Positions 26,978 to 34,267 of a stretch of 56,873 bases of DNA are shown here, in pieces. A program made the translations under genes and the position numbers. The stretch covers positions 64,458 through 121,330 of the forward strand of contig NZ_JABFAU010000009.1 of NCBI RefSeq assembly GCF_017168335.1. The letters run 5' to 3'. The notes under the pieces were generated by a model that had not been told where the DNA came from, ran no database searches, and saw nothing but the letters and a program-made list of their open reading frames with translations. Each line of letters starts with the position of its first letter. The stretch's first letter is position 1. The stretch comes from Rhodococcus sp. KRD162. Its GTDB lineage: Bacteria; Actinomycetota; Actinomycetes; Mycobacteriales; Mycobacteriaceae.

Positions 26978-27221
26978 GTGGTCACCCCACCCTTCTCGTT
27001 GAATGCCGGTCACGATCGCAGTGGATGCCGTGTCGGCCGTGGGTCAGTGTTGCGTGATCCCATCGACACCACAAGCCCCTTCTGTCACACTCTCGACTGC
27101 ATTCGTCGCTGTTTCGCCTATCGATTCGGCGTCGAAAGTGAGTGCTTTGCACAGTAACTCGACGATTCGACGCCTTTTCATGCGTGCCGATGCCGGTCAT
27201 GGGGGTCATCCCAATCGTTAT
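26978..27221 (-). other. Long untranslated leader of the M23 gene
   Basis: About 240 bp between the BlaI box and the chosen start, far longer than at the other boxes. A weak 75-codon frame starting at 27209 lacks a ribosome binding site and has unlike composition. I see no recognised riboswitch motif. A structured or attenuating leader is possible. Confidence 0.35.
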
Positions 27222-27238
27222 TACTATGCAACATAGTA
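27222..27238. promoter_or_regulatory. BlaI box 7
   Basis: TACTATGCAACATAGTA is a perfect consensus match. It lies between the end of the DUF305 gene and the long leader of the minus-strand M23 gene, its most likely target. Confidence 0.85.
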
Positions 27239-27252
27239 TTTAGATATCGGCG

Positions 27253-28011
27253 TCAGCTCTCCGGCAACGGTGAGACCCCGTGTGCGCTCAGCAGGACATC
27301 GATCTGACCGACCTCGGCGGTTTGCGCGGAGGCGATCGAGCCCGCGAGCGCGGCGACAGCGGGAACTGTCGCGTTCGCTGCTCCCTGCTCTGCCATCGGG
27401 ATTCCCCCACGATGGTGGCGGCGGAGCAGTTGTAGATACCGGCCGTCGAATTCTTCGGCGTTCATCCGGCGAAGTGCCGTCAGCTCGGCGGTACTGGCCA
27501 TGCCGGGCATCGACGTCGCGTCCTGTCCGCTGTCGTTCGCGGACGCGCTCATGTCCATCGGGTGACCCCCTGTCGAGCTGGCCCCGGTCATCCACGTCAT
27601 CGTCGGGCCGTCGGGCAGATATGGCCTGTCCCACAGTGTCAACCAGCCTTGCATCGTGCCGACTTGGCTCTGCTGCGAGGTCAACACGTCGAAGGCGAGG
27701 GTCCGGATGACCGGATCCGTCGAGCGTCCCAACGCCATCGCCGACATCTCGATCGCCTGGTTGTGATGGACCGACATGTCCTGCGCGAAACCCACATCCA
27801 CCGAATTCGATGCCGGTACGGCCACTCGTGCGCTGTCCGGTGTGAGCAGTACGCCGATGAGGACGCCGGACAGGACGAGAGCTGTCACCGCCAAGCCGAT
27901 GAGCAGTGCCCTGGGCCTGGATCTGGGTCCCGTTTCCGCGGCGTCATTCTGTGCACTGTCGTTCTGTGCATCGTCGATCTGGGCATCGTCGGCCTGGCCG
28001 TGCACGGTCAT
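27253..28011 (-). CDS. DUF305 (ferritin-like, possible copper-binding) protein
   Basis: A 252-residue protein with one N-terminal membrane helix and an external DUF305 domain. Predicted four-helix ferritin-like DUF305 proteins are often encoded with copper genes and bind copper through His and Met. The motifs are DMSVHHNQAIEMSAMAL near the start of the domain and LRRHHRGGIPMAEQGA near its end. A Met-rich loop (HPMDMSA, ATSMPGM) lies between them. The ATG at 28011 overlaps the DUF3105 stop by ATGA. Both are expected to be transcribed from BlaI box 8. Binding of copper is inferred from composition and context. Confidence 0.85.
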   Translation of the reverse strand: MTVHGQADDAQIDDAQNDSAQNDAAETGPRSRPRALLIGLAVTALVLSGVLIGVLLTPDSARVAVPASNSVDVGFAQDMSVHHNQAIEMSAMALGRSTDPVIRTLAFDVLTSQQSQVGTMQGWLTLWDRPYLPDGPTMTWMTGASSTGGHPMDMSASANDSGQDATSMPGMASTAELTALRRMNAEEFDGRYLQLLRRHHRGGIPMAEQGAANATVPAVAALAGSIASAQTAEVGQIDVLLSAHGVSPLPES

Positions 28012-28799
28012 CGACTCCCCTCCCCCATCGGCGCTGGCGCACTGTCGAGGGCCGGGTCTTCCTCGAGGGGCACCGCGTCCGGTCCTGGCTCGCTGGCGTC
28101 GAACGGCGGCGGGTTGTCGGGATCGAACGCGCCGGGAATGGTCGAGCAACTGGCTCCGCTCTCGGGGTGGGTCGAGGGGTTCTGTCGCAGAGCAGCGACG
28201 AACTGAGTGATGCGCCGGTCGGAGGCATTGTCGAGCTCGAGTCGATGGCCCCACGACTGCAGCGTGATCGGTGCCGTCAGGCCCGGGTAGGGCGACATCA
28301 TCGTGTAGGGCTCGCCCTCGACCCGCCCGGCGAGTGAACCGACCTCGTCGGAGGAGACCCGGTTCGGGTCGTACGTCACCCACACCGCCCCGTGTTCGAG
28401 CGAATGAACCGCGTTCTCGCTGCGTAGCGGGACGGGGTACACCACTCCGGTACACGTCGCCCAGGTCTGGTCGTGAGGGCCGCCGAACGGCGGACTCTGA
28501 TCGTAGGCAACTCTCTGAGCTGGTTCGACGTGCCGCGCGGCCGGATACTCGACCTCGACGACGCCGTCGATGCCGCGGGAGGGGTCCGGGTCGTCGGCGG
28601 TCGGCGCGAACCGCTCGGCCTGATTGCGTTCGAGGACGCGGGGGGCCAGGTTGTATCCGATCGCACCGACGAGCACGACGATGACGACACCCGCGCCTAT
28701 CACCGCCCAGGGAGCGCGCACGCCCCCGGGCACTCCGGCTGGGCGTGATCGCCGAGTCGAGCTCCGTCGGCCTCGGGCGGGGTTTCTGCTGCTGTTCAT
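28008..28799 (-). CDS. DUF3105 membrane-anchored protein
   Basis: A 263-residue protein with a single helix (AVIGAGVVIVVLVGAIG, residues about 33-49) and an external DUF3105 domain. The domain's conserved core is visible as TCTGVVYPVPLRSENAVHSLEHGAVWVTYDP, given here by its ends at about residues 116 and 147. It holds a cysteine and two histidines that could bind metal. The function of the family is unknown, but it commonly accompanies DUF305 proteins, as here with an ATGA overlap. The start lies only 17 bp from a perfect BlaI box, so the repressor would cover the promoter or start site directly. Confidence 0.82.
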   Translation of the reverse strand: MNSSRNPARGRRSSTRRSRPAGVPGGVRAPWAVIGAGVVIVVLVGAIGYNLAPRVLERNQAERFAPTADDPDPSRGIDGVVEVEYPAARHVEPAQRVAYDQSPPFGGPHDQTWATCTGVVYPVPLRSENAVHSLEHGAVWVTYDPNRVSSDEVGSLAGRVEGEPYTMMSPYPGLTAPITLQSWGHRLELDNASDRRITQFVAALRQNPSTHPESGASCSTIPGAFDPDNPPPFDASEPGPDAVPLEEDPALDSAPAPMGEGSR

Positions 28800-28816
28800 A
28801 TTGCTCCTCCATCAAA

Positions 28817-28833
28817 TACTATGCACCATAGTA
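28817..28833. promoter_or_regulatory. BlaI box 8 (DUF3105-DUF305 / DUF4229 divergent promoter)
   Basis: TACTATGCACCATAGTA is a perfect consensus match. It lies 17 bp before the DUF3105 gene on the minus strand and 46 bp before the DUF4229 gene on the plus strand. Confidence 0.9.
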
Positions 28834-28879
28834 TTTGAATCAAGGTCCCAGGAAGCCCCTACGCACGACAGGACGGCCG

Positions 28880-29191
28880 ATGCCGGTGTTCCGCGCACCC
28901 TCAACTGCTCGCGGGCAGCTTGCCCTTCATGTGCTGGCCTACAACGGTGCACGCCTGCTCTTCGTGTGTGTCGCCGCAGGAGTGCTTTTGGCCGTCGACG
29001 CACTGACGAGCCTTGACATTTCCTTCGTGTTGGTACTGCTTGGCGCACTTGCAGCAAGCCTGCCGCTGTCGGCACTGACCCTGAGGAAGCTCCGCCGAAC
29101 CATCAATGCGGACATCGAAGCAGTCGATCGCACGCGCTCGATCAAGAAGCGAGGCCCCGCGGCGGGACGACCCGGCACCGACAAACCGTGA
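28880..29191 (+). CDS. DUF4229 small membrane protein
   Basis: A 103-residue protein with two membrane helices ([17 protein letters not shown] and FVLVLLGALAASLPLSAL). A basic cytoplasmic tail starts with TLRKLRRTIN, the usual layout of DUF4229 proteins. The ATG at 28880 follows AGGAC; an in-frame TTG at 28835 would place the N-terminus next to the operator and is less likely. The role is unknown. It is divergent from the DUF3105-DUF305 operon across BlaI box 8. A frameshifted copy lies at 45.8-46.06 kb. Confidence 0.8.
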   Translation: MPVFRAPSTARGQLALHVLAYNGARLLFVCVAAGVLLAVDALTSLDISFVLVLLGALAASLPLSALTLRKLRRTINADIEAVDRTRSIKKRGPAAGRPGTDKP

Positions 29192-29210
29192 CGTCGGCGC
29201 ACGGACTTCG

Positions 29211-29236
29211 GCGTTGGCGTTGGCGTTGGCGTTGGC
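29211..29236. repeat. Hexanucleotide tandem repeat GCGTTG
   Basis: About four consecutive GCGTTG units lie just downstream of the DUF4229 gene. This is a simple slippage-prone repeat, probably of no coding significance. Confidence 0.8.
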
Positions 29237-29252
29237 GGATCGTCCGTGTCGG

Positions 29253-29815
29253 TCACTGTTCGCCGACCCATTCGACGGACGCTTCGGCGTCCGGCTCGAT
29301 GTCTAGTAGTTCCAGGGTGCGGTGCATCAGAGTCTCGATCCGATACTCGAGATCATCGACGAGGTCAGGCACATCGGCCAGAGCGGCGTGGGCACGGCGG
29401 CGGGCATCGACACCGATTAGCTAGTAGTCCGAGCCTGGTGCAGCTGACACCGGGTGCGGTGGTGTGCCGGTGACGTCAGTTTCCCGCTCGCCACGACCGC
29501 GTCGCCACGACAGGGGCGGGCGTGGATCGCGCCGGGGCAGTCGCCCGGAGCGGTGAGCAGCGATGACCGCCCCGACCGCTACCTGGGGCATCGGGTCGGC
29601 GGGAAACGGCACGACCCCACCGGTCGATCGGAACGGCGACGGGGCCTGGACGCACCGGCCACCTGCACATACCGGGAAAAGTCTCCCCCGGTACGTGCTC
29701 GGTGAGTAGTAGCGTCGAGGGGTAGCGATAGAACCGCAGGACAGTACGCCAGCGTTCCCACATCTCGGCGGGACGGAAGCCTTCCGACTCATCGGCTGAT
29801 ATCCGGACACTGTGC
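29253..29815 (-). pseudogene. Remnant of recombinase-like gene (C-terminal half)
   Basis: Read on the minus strand in changing frames, this stretch matches the C-terminal half of the recombinase-like protein encoded at 46.2-47.3 kb. Matching pieces are EMWERWRTVL with YPSTLLL (intact: YRRWYEVL, HPSTRML), then IDRWG, then ARRRAHAALADVPDLVDDLE to ELLDIEPD followed by a stop at 29253. Frameshifts and in-frame stops separate the pieces. It marks the edge of an old copy of the recombinase element, and the N-terminal parts and partner gene are gone. Confidence 0.7.
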
Positions 29816-30043
29816 CGCCCACCGATCCACAGGGATGGAACTGACCACGCGCGGATGGGCCGCGAGTTCGTGCTACTTGAGCACGCAAATTACACCGCTG
29901 GGTGGGCTTGTCACCGAGGTCGGCAGACGAGGTGCAGGTGGGAGTTCGATTGCTTCCGAAGGGAATACGAACACCGAAGAACCGCCGAGTGAGCTGCACC
30001 TCATCGACTTGCGGCTCCGTACACGGCCGGGAGACTTGGTTGC
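29816..30043. other. Intergenic stretch before the DUF1275 gene
   Basis: No gene or clear operator is seen. It should hold the promoter of the DUF1275 gene. Confidence 0.4.
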
Positions 30044-30769
30044 ATGACATCTTCTGTGGCACTCAGCCGCGAAACAGCCGTCGGCGCGGAGGCGCGACTG
30101 TCGTGGATACTGTCCGCGCTGGCCGGAATGGTGGGTGCTGTCGCATTTCTGCATTCGGCGGGGTATTTCGTGACGTTCATGACCGGCAACACCGAACGCG
30201 CCGTCATCGGGCATTTCGGCAGTCCGGAAGGTAAGCCCGTTGCACCCGGCGCATCGCCGTGGGCGGCGCTGGCTTTGATGGGTGCCTTTCTGGCGGGAGT
30301 GGTGATCGCGTCGATCTGCCGCCGCCGATACTGGTCCAATCACCCACACGGAGCAACAGTTGTCACGACCATCGCCCTCGCCGCGGCAGGGCTCATCGAT
30401 ATCGGGATATCCGGCTGGGCGTCCGACGACGTAAATTTCTATCCCATTCTGTTGGTTGCGTTCGCTCTCGGCGCGCTCAACACAGCATTCACGAAACGAG
30501 AAGAAACCTACATCCCCCTGAGCTACGTCACCGGCACCGTCGTCAAACTGGGCCAAGGGATCGAAAGACACCTACTGGGCGGCGGTACTTACCTCGACTG
30601 GCTTTGCTATGCAATGCTTCTCGGGTCCTTCGCAGCCGGAGGCGCAGCCGGGGCTCTGATCGGTGCCGCGATCACCGGACCTCAAGTACTCCTGGTTACC
30701 GCAGCCATCAGCCTGCTTGCAAGCATCTTCACCTTCACTCACACCGAGCGACGATCCCTATGGGGATAG
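30044..30769 (+). CDS. YoaK/DUF1275-family membrane protein
   Basis: A 241-residue integral membrane protein of the DUF1275 (YoaK) family with about six helices. The family signature is GYFVTFMTGNTERAV near residues 45-60, and SYVTGTVVKLGQG mirrors it in the second half. Its substrate is unknown; transport of small molecules is generally assumed. The ATG at 30044 fits the expected N-terminus. It stands alone between a recombinase remnant and a broken HNH gene and shows no link to the metal genes. It appears intact. Confidence 0.85.
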   Translation: MTSSVALSRETAVGAEARLSWILSALAGMVGAVAFLHSAGYFVTFMTGNTERAVIGHFGSPEGKPVAPGASPWAALALMGAFLAGVVIASICRRRYWSNHPHGATVVTTIALAAAGLIDIGISGWASDDVNFYPILLVAFALGALNTAFTKREETYIPLSYVTGTVVKLGQGIERHLLGGGTYLDWLCYAMLLGSFAAGGAAGALIGAAITGPQVLLVTAAISLLASIFTFTHTERRSLWG

Positions 30770-30979
30770 GTCTATTCCCGGCCAGCGAAAACCTACGGGT
30801 CCGCGCTCCCGAGATCGTTCTGCTCCACCGGCGGACTCGACCAACAGAAACACTGTCGCAACGTGAATCAATCGGTTTGAGCGTGTGGAGAGGATGTTCG
30901 ATACACACCATCTCTCGCTTGGCCCTGATCTCTTCGCCAAGGCGTCAGCGATGCCGGTAGTTGCTAGGTGGGTTGGGAG

Positions 30980-31490
30980 GTCGGTGCCGAAACCGTCAAT
31001 AGTCGGCGACGCCGACGAGCGAGCTCGGTTTCGCAGCTACGTCGTGCACGGCCGCATCGGTCCCCGTGTGCGATCCGGATCGGAGCCATTGCCGACGACG
31101 GATACGGCAGATTCTGGGTCTCCCGCTGTGGACAACCGCGGGTGGTTCGCCCGCATCGCTACGCGTTGGCCATCGCGCTCGGTGGGTCGATCGACGAGTC
31201 GGTGAACGCATTGCACATGTCCGACAACCCGATCTGTGTACGAGTGACGCTGGACGAGGCGCAGCAACAGCCTCTTCACGTGGTCGACGGGAACCAATCG
31301 CAGAATCTGCGCGACATGGCCGCGAAAGGTCGCGGCGGTGGACGCCGCCGACCCGGGCTTTGGTACGGGCCGGATCGAGCCGCACGGGCGACGCGCGCCG
31401 GTTGCGTACGGCGGTACGCCATGGCCGAGACGACGTATCGGTGCAGGCAGCCTACTGAAGAGCGGTACACCCACGCTGTTCTCTCTAGCG
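30980..31490 (+). pseudogene. Frameshifted HNH-endonuclease-like gene
   Basis: Three reading frames in succession give one recognisable protein. First comes DADERARFRSYVV. Then GAIADDGYGRFW leads to PHRYALAIALGG, then ALHMSDNPICVRV and HVVDGNQSQNLRDMAAKG. The last piece is a basic tail ending LLKSGTPTLF. The spacing of H, H-x-x-x-N-x-x-C and H-x-x-x-x-x-x-x-N resembles HNH-like nucleases common on actinobacterial plasmids. At least two frameshifts make it inactive. The product would have been a DNA-acting enzyme of the mobile background. Confidence 0.6.
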
Positions 31491-31747
31491 TCGACGGATC
31501 GCAACCCACAGTCCGCAACGTCGGCAGATATAGGCAGCTCCCCCTGCCAGGGAGTGCAACTTCACGGTCGGGAAATCGCGACCACAGCAGGAACAGGCCG
31601 AGGTGCCGTCACTCTCACTGGACAGATTCATGAGCAAGCCCTTTCCGTCGAGAGTGACGGGAGAAGTTCGGCACTCCGTCTCCTTCCGCGTAATCGAATT
31701 CTACGACCTGTGCGCTGCCAACTTCAGCACGGATATACCGTGGGTGG

Positions 31748-32044
31748 ATGGAGATCACCCTGCAGTATTTCGACGGTTGCCCGAACTGGACGGTCACTGC
31801 TGAACGGTTGCAGCTCCTCGCCGCGGAACACTCGGACGCCGTGCTCGTCTATCAACGCGTGGACACGGTGGACATGGCCGAACAGGTGCGTTTTCGTGGC
31901 TCTCCGACCGTTCTCGTCGACGGCGTCGACGTCATGGGCGACACATCCGCCGCAGTCGGTCTGGCCTGCCGTGTGTACATGACAGGTGACGGGCCGGCGG
32001 GTGCGCCGAGCATGGCTCAGCTCCGGGAAGCCATCCTCGGCTGA
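31748..32044 (+). CDS. Thioredoxin-fold small protein
   Basis: A 98-residue alpha/beta protein. It begins with the thioredoxin-like strand MEITLQYFDGCPNW. The single cysteine in DGCPNW takes the place of the usual CxxC. A cis-proline-like loop follows in FRGSPTVLVDGVDV. Such proteins are often found in mercury, arsenic or sulfur gene clusters and may bind a metal or persulfide through the lone cysteine. It is followed within 15 bp by a CsoR/CstR-type operator whose downstream gene is missing, so it may be the last survivor of a sulfur- or metal-stress operon. The function is inferred. Confidence 0.75.
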   Translation: MEITLQYFDGCPNWTVTAERLQLLAAEHSDAVLVYQRVDTVDMAEQVRFRGSPTVLVDGVDVMGDTSAAVGLACRVYMTGDGPAGAPSMAQLREAILG

Positions 32045-32058
32045 CACCCGAATCGGGA

Positions 32059-32072
32059 TACCCCAGGGGGTA
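32059..32072. promoter_or_regulatory. CsoR/CstR-type operator without its gene
   Basis: TACCCC-AG-GGGGTA is a perfect 6-2-6 inverted repeat. The same arrangement, TACCCC-GT-GGGGTA, lies upstream of the CstB-like gene at 54.18 kb. No intact gene follows within 450 bp on the plus strand. Confidence 0.65.
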
Positions 32073-32288
32073 CTCATTGGTATCGTCGGTGACATACAGT
32101 CAGCTGATCGGCATGGTCGACGGGGCACAGCTCCGGAGGCCGGTTTGCTGAAAGCACTGACGGTGTTCGGCGTGCTGTTAATGCCTTCGGTGACACCGAA
32201 CAATGAAGGTGATACAGCCGTGCTCGGGGGCCCGCATCCCTTTTTGAGTGCGGAGTCGCGGACGTCGCTGAATCCGGCGGTCGTCGAT

Positions 32289-32430
32289 CCGACGAGATGT
32301 CCCGTGCGGGCGTTCTTCATCCCGCAGATGCGGGCCGTCCCGTCTCGACGGACCAGGGATCGACGCAGTTCGCAACCGTCGACACCGACGGCAACCTGAT
32401 CGCCTTGCATAACGACGCCCCCGCACCCGA
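32289..32430 (+). pseudogene. Fragment of a VOC-family gene
   Basis: Encodes MSRAGVLHPADAGRPVSTD and TVDTDGNLIALHND, which are nearly identical to the C-terminal part of the VOC protein encoded at 2.3-2.8 kb. The similarity starts abruptly around 32290, and the first two thirds of the gene are absent. It is a decayed duplicate left by recombination. Confidence 0.75.
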
Positions 32431-32538
32431 GGGACAGTTCTACCCGTCGCTCGACGGACGAGGGCGCACGATTGAAATTGGCTCGGCGCGGCGACTGCCG
32501 TCACCACTGACCGATCGACCCGCTCTTGGCAGGACCAC

Positions 32539-33495
32539 TCAAGAGCCCATCGGACCACACATGATCACACCCGCAGCGGCGAGGGCACCGAACACGATCG
32601 GACTCGCGGTGATCGAGAGGACGATCAAGGACAGTTGGGTGCGGGCCCGCGCGTGCACGGGGGTGGACACAGCGACGGTGAGGCGATGAGCACGAGCGAG
32701 CACGTCGCCTCCGCTCGCGCCGAGGGCACCCGCGGGAGCGACGGACGAACCAGTGAGGGCGAGCAGACCACCGAGTAGCGCCCGCCGACCATGGGAGCGG
32801 GCAGCGCTGTCGTCCGCGCACATCTCGAGCAGCAGGGCGATCTCGGTCGCCCCGTCGCGGAACAACCGCATCCATGGAGCTGCCGCGGCGAGTCCGCGAA
32901 CAGAGGCGAGCAGCAGGTGATGGCGACCGATTAGGTGAGCACGTTCGTGCGCCAAGACGGCGCCTAACTGATCCGGGACGAGTGCATCCAGGGCACCAGT
33001 AGTGATCACGATGGTCTTCGGACGGCCAGCAACGCAGTAGGCGAGCCGATCCGCGGTGTCGACGACCACCGCGTCGGTACCGGGCAGGCGTTGGCCGATC
33101 ACCCTCGCCGTCCGGGCGTGGCGAAGCGTGTGCGTTCGCATCCGCAGCATGCCCCGCCCAGCCCTCCACACCACCAACGGAAGCGCCGCCGCAGCGACCG
33201 CGGAGACTGCTATCAGTGTTCCCTGAAGCAGTGCTGCGGCACGGCCGTCGATCGACCGGAGCACCTCGACGACGCACGCTGACACCCAGTGAGCGTCTCT
33301 GTTCCAATGCACCGCTTCGGTGACGAGCATGATCGCCGCGCCGGTCCAGGTCAGGATCACCACCGCCATTGCTGCACTCCAGGCAGCTATCCCGAGCTGC
33401 GGAGCGATGCCCCGGCGGGTCAGTCGCGCGAGCACAGGCGGACCGGCTACCGAGACCACGAGCCCGTAGAGCAGCAGGCACAGAGTCAGAGTCAT
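32539..33495 (-). CDS. BlaR-like M56 membrane metallopeptidase (second copy)
   Basis: A 318-residue membrane protease with the zinc motif HERAH at residues 183-187 and hydrophobic helices near residues 2-18, 40-60, 90-110 and at the C-terminus. Like the first M56 protein it has no extracellular penicillin-binding domain. The GTG/ATG start overlaps the stop of the second blaI gene by 4 bp. The pair is only distantly similar to the 21 kb pair, so it is not a recent duplicate. It presumably relays an envelope signal to its own BlaI, whose nearest target is the divergent Cys/Met-rich peptide gene. Confidence 0.88.
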   Translation of the reverse strand: MTLTLCLLLYGLVVSVAGPPVLARLTRRGIAPQLGIAAWSAAMAVVILTWTGAAIMLVTEAVHWNRDAHWVSACVVEVLRSIDGRAAALLQGTLIAVSAVAAAALPLVVWRAGRGMLRMRTHTLRHARTARVIGQRLPGTDAVVVDTADRLAYCVAGRPKTIVITTGALDALVPDQLGAVLAHERAHLIGRHHLLLASVRGLAAAAPWMRLFRDGATEIALLLEMCADDSAARSHGRRALLGGLLALTGSSVAPAGALGASGGDVLARAHRLTVAVSTPVHARARTQLSLIVLSITASPIVFGALAAAGVIMCGPMGS

Positions 33496-33869
33496 CGCGA
33501 CTGGCCGGGGTCGGTCAGTCTGCGCAACGCTCTTCGCACACGCTCCGACTCTTCGTCGCTCATCTGCTCGACGAAATGGGTGAGCACCAGGTCCGACTTG
33601 CCGCCCGCAGCGAACGCGTGACGCATCAGCCGGGCACTGTGCTCCTCGCGAGACAACGTCGGCCAGTAGTCGAACGCCTTGCCCCTACGGGTGCGCTCCA
33701 ACCAGCCCTTACGGTGCAGGTTGTCCATCGTCGACATCACCGTGGTGTAGGCAATCACCCGCTGCTCGGCCAATTCGTCGAACAACTCCCGCACGGTGCT
33801 TCGCGCACCGCGGGCCCACAGGCGATCCATCACTACCGCCTCGAGTTCACCGAATCCGTTCACCCGCAC
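33492..33869 (-). CDS. BlaI/MecI/CopY-family repressor (second copy)
   Basis: A 125-residue winged-helix repressor. The DNA-binding part runs through FGELEAVVMDRLWARG and AYTTVMSTMDNLHRKGWLER. The dimerisation region contains LTHFVEQMSDEE, with H98-F99 at the position of the BlaI cleavage bond. It differs clearly from the first BlaI. It is divergent from the 33-residue peptide gene over a 130-bp gap that lacks the TACTATGNNNCATAGTA box but has TACTAT, ATGTACGTAC and CAGTA elements, so it probably reads a different operator. It is translationally coupled to the M56 gene. Confidence 0.9.
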   Translation of the reverse strand: MRVNGFGELEAVVMDRLWARGARSTVRELFDELAEQRVIAYTTVMSTMDNLHRKGWLERTRRGKAFDYWPTLSREEHSARLMRHAFAAGGKSDLVLTHFVEQMSDEESERVRRALRRLTDPGQSR

Positions 33870-33925
33870 CTATCGCCTCCTGCCCTGTCGTCTCCTGATC
33901 CTAGGGTCGTCGGTAACACGACATC

Positions 33926-33949
33926 TACTATCTATGTACGTACTCAGTA
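33926..33949. promoter_or_regulatory. Candidate operator of the second BlaI
   Basis: This stretch begins TACTAT and ends CAGTA around a central ATGTACGTAC (33934-33943), giving inverted outer arms TACT and AGTA. It lies between the second blaI gene and the Cys/Met-rich peptide gene. The same ATGTACGTAC core recurs at 54458. Confidence 0.5.
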
Positions 33950-33999
33950 TATGGTCGTGATGTCCCGTCTCCTCGGGACCAGAATTGAGGGAGATTCCG

Positions 34000-34101
34000 A
34001 TGACCGAACTGATGACCAACCTGCAGACGTGGTGGGATTGCCAGATCATGATGGCCACCGGCATGTGTGGGGACATGTGCGCCGCAATGATGTGTTGCTG
34101 A
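34000..34101 (+). CDS. 33-residue Cys/Met-rich peptide, likely metal-binding
   Basis: A very small gene with a strong ribosome binding site, GAGGGAG at 33987-33993, 6 nt before the ATG. The 33 residues include eight methionines (1, 5, 17, 18, 22, 26, 30, 31), five cysteines (14, 23, 27, 32, 33) and a Trp-Trp pair at 11-12. The C-terminal half has the pattern MCGDMC, then MMCC. Such density of thiols and thioethers is expected of a soft-metal buffer for Cu(I), Cd or Hg. It is not similar in sequence to MymT. It is divergent from the second BlaI/M56 pair and is followed by a strong hairpin, so it forms its own transcription unit. Function is inferred from composition and context. Confidence 0.7.
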   Translation: MTELMTNLQTWWDCQIMMATGMCGDMCAAMMCC

Positions 34102-34126
34102 CCGGCTGACGACCTGCGATAGGATA

Positions 34127-34157
34127 CTTCCCCCGACTTCCCGAAAGTCGGGGGAAG
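34127..34157. terminator. Strong hairpin after the small peptide gene
   Basis: CTTCCCCCGACTT pairs perfectly with AAGTCGGGGGAAG over a 5-nt loop, a 13-bp stem 25 bp downstream of the peptide stop. No T-run follows. It fits a terminator for the short transcript. Confidence 0.75.
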
Positions 34158-34267
34158 CTTGCCGGGCGAGCCTCTCGCGCGGCGTCGTACAGAACGAATC
34201 GACAGGGCGAGCGCAGTCTTTGACGATTGCGTACGGACGAAGACCAGGCTTGCCGAAGCCCTGCTGA

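Noticed and set aside
26978..27221. A c-di-AMP (ydaO-type) riboswitch in the M23 leader
   Set aside because: I looked for the conserved purine-rich blocks of that class and did not find them in the right order.
32160..32230. A resolvase-like TEGIN fragment on the minus strand
   Set aside because: The match to the TEGID motif of the serine recombinase is only a few residues long with no supporting sequence on either side.
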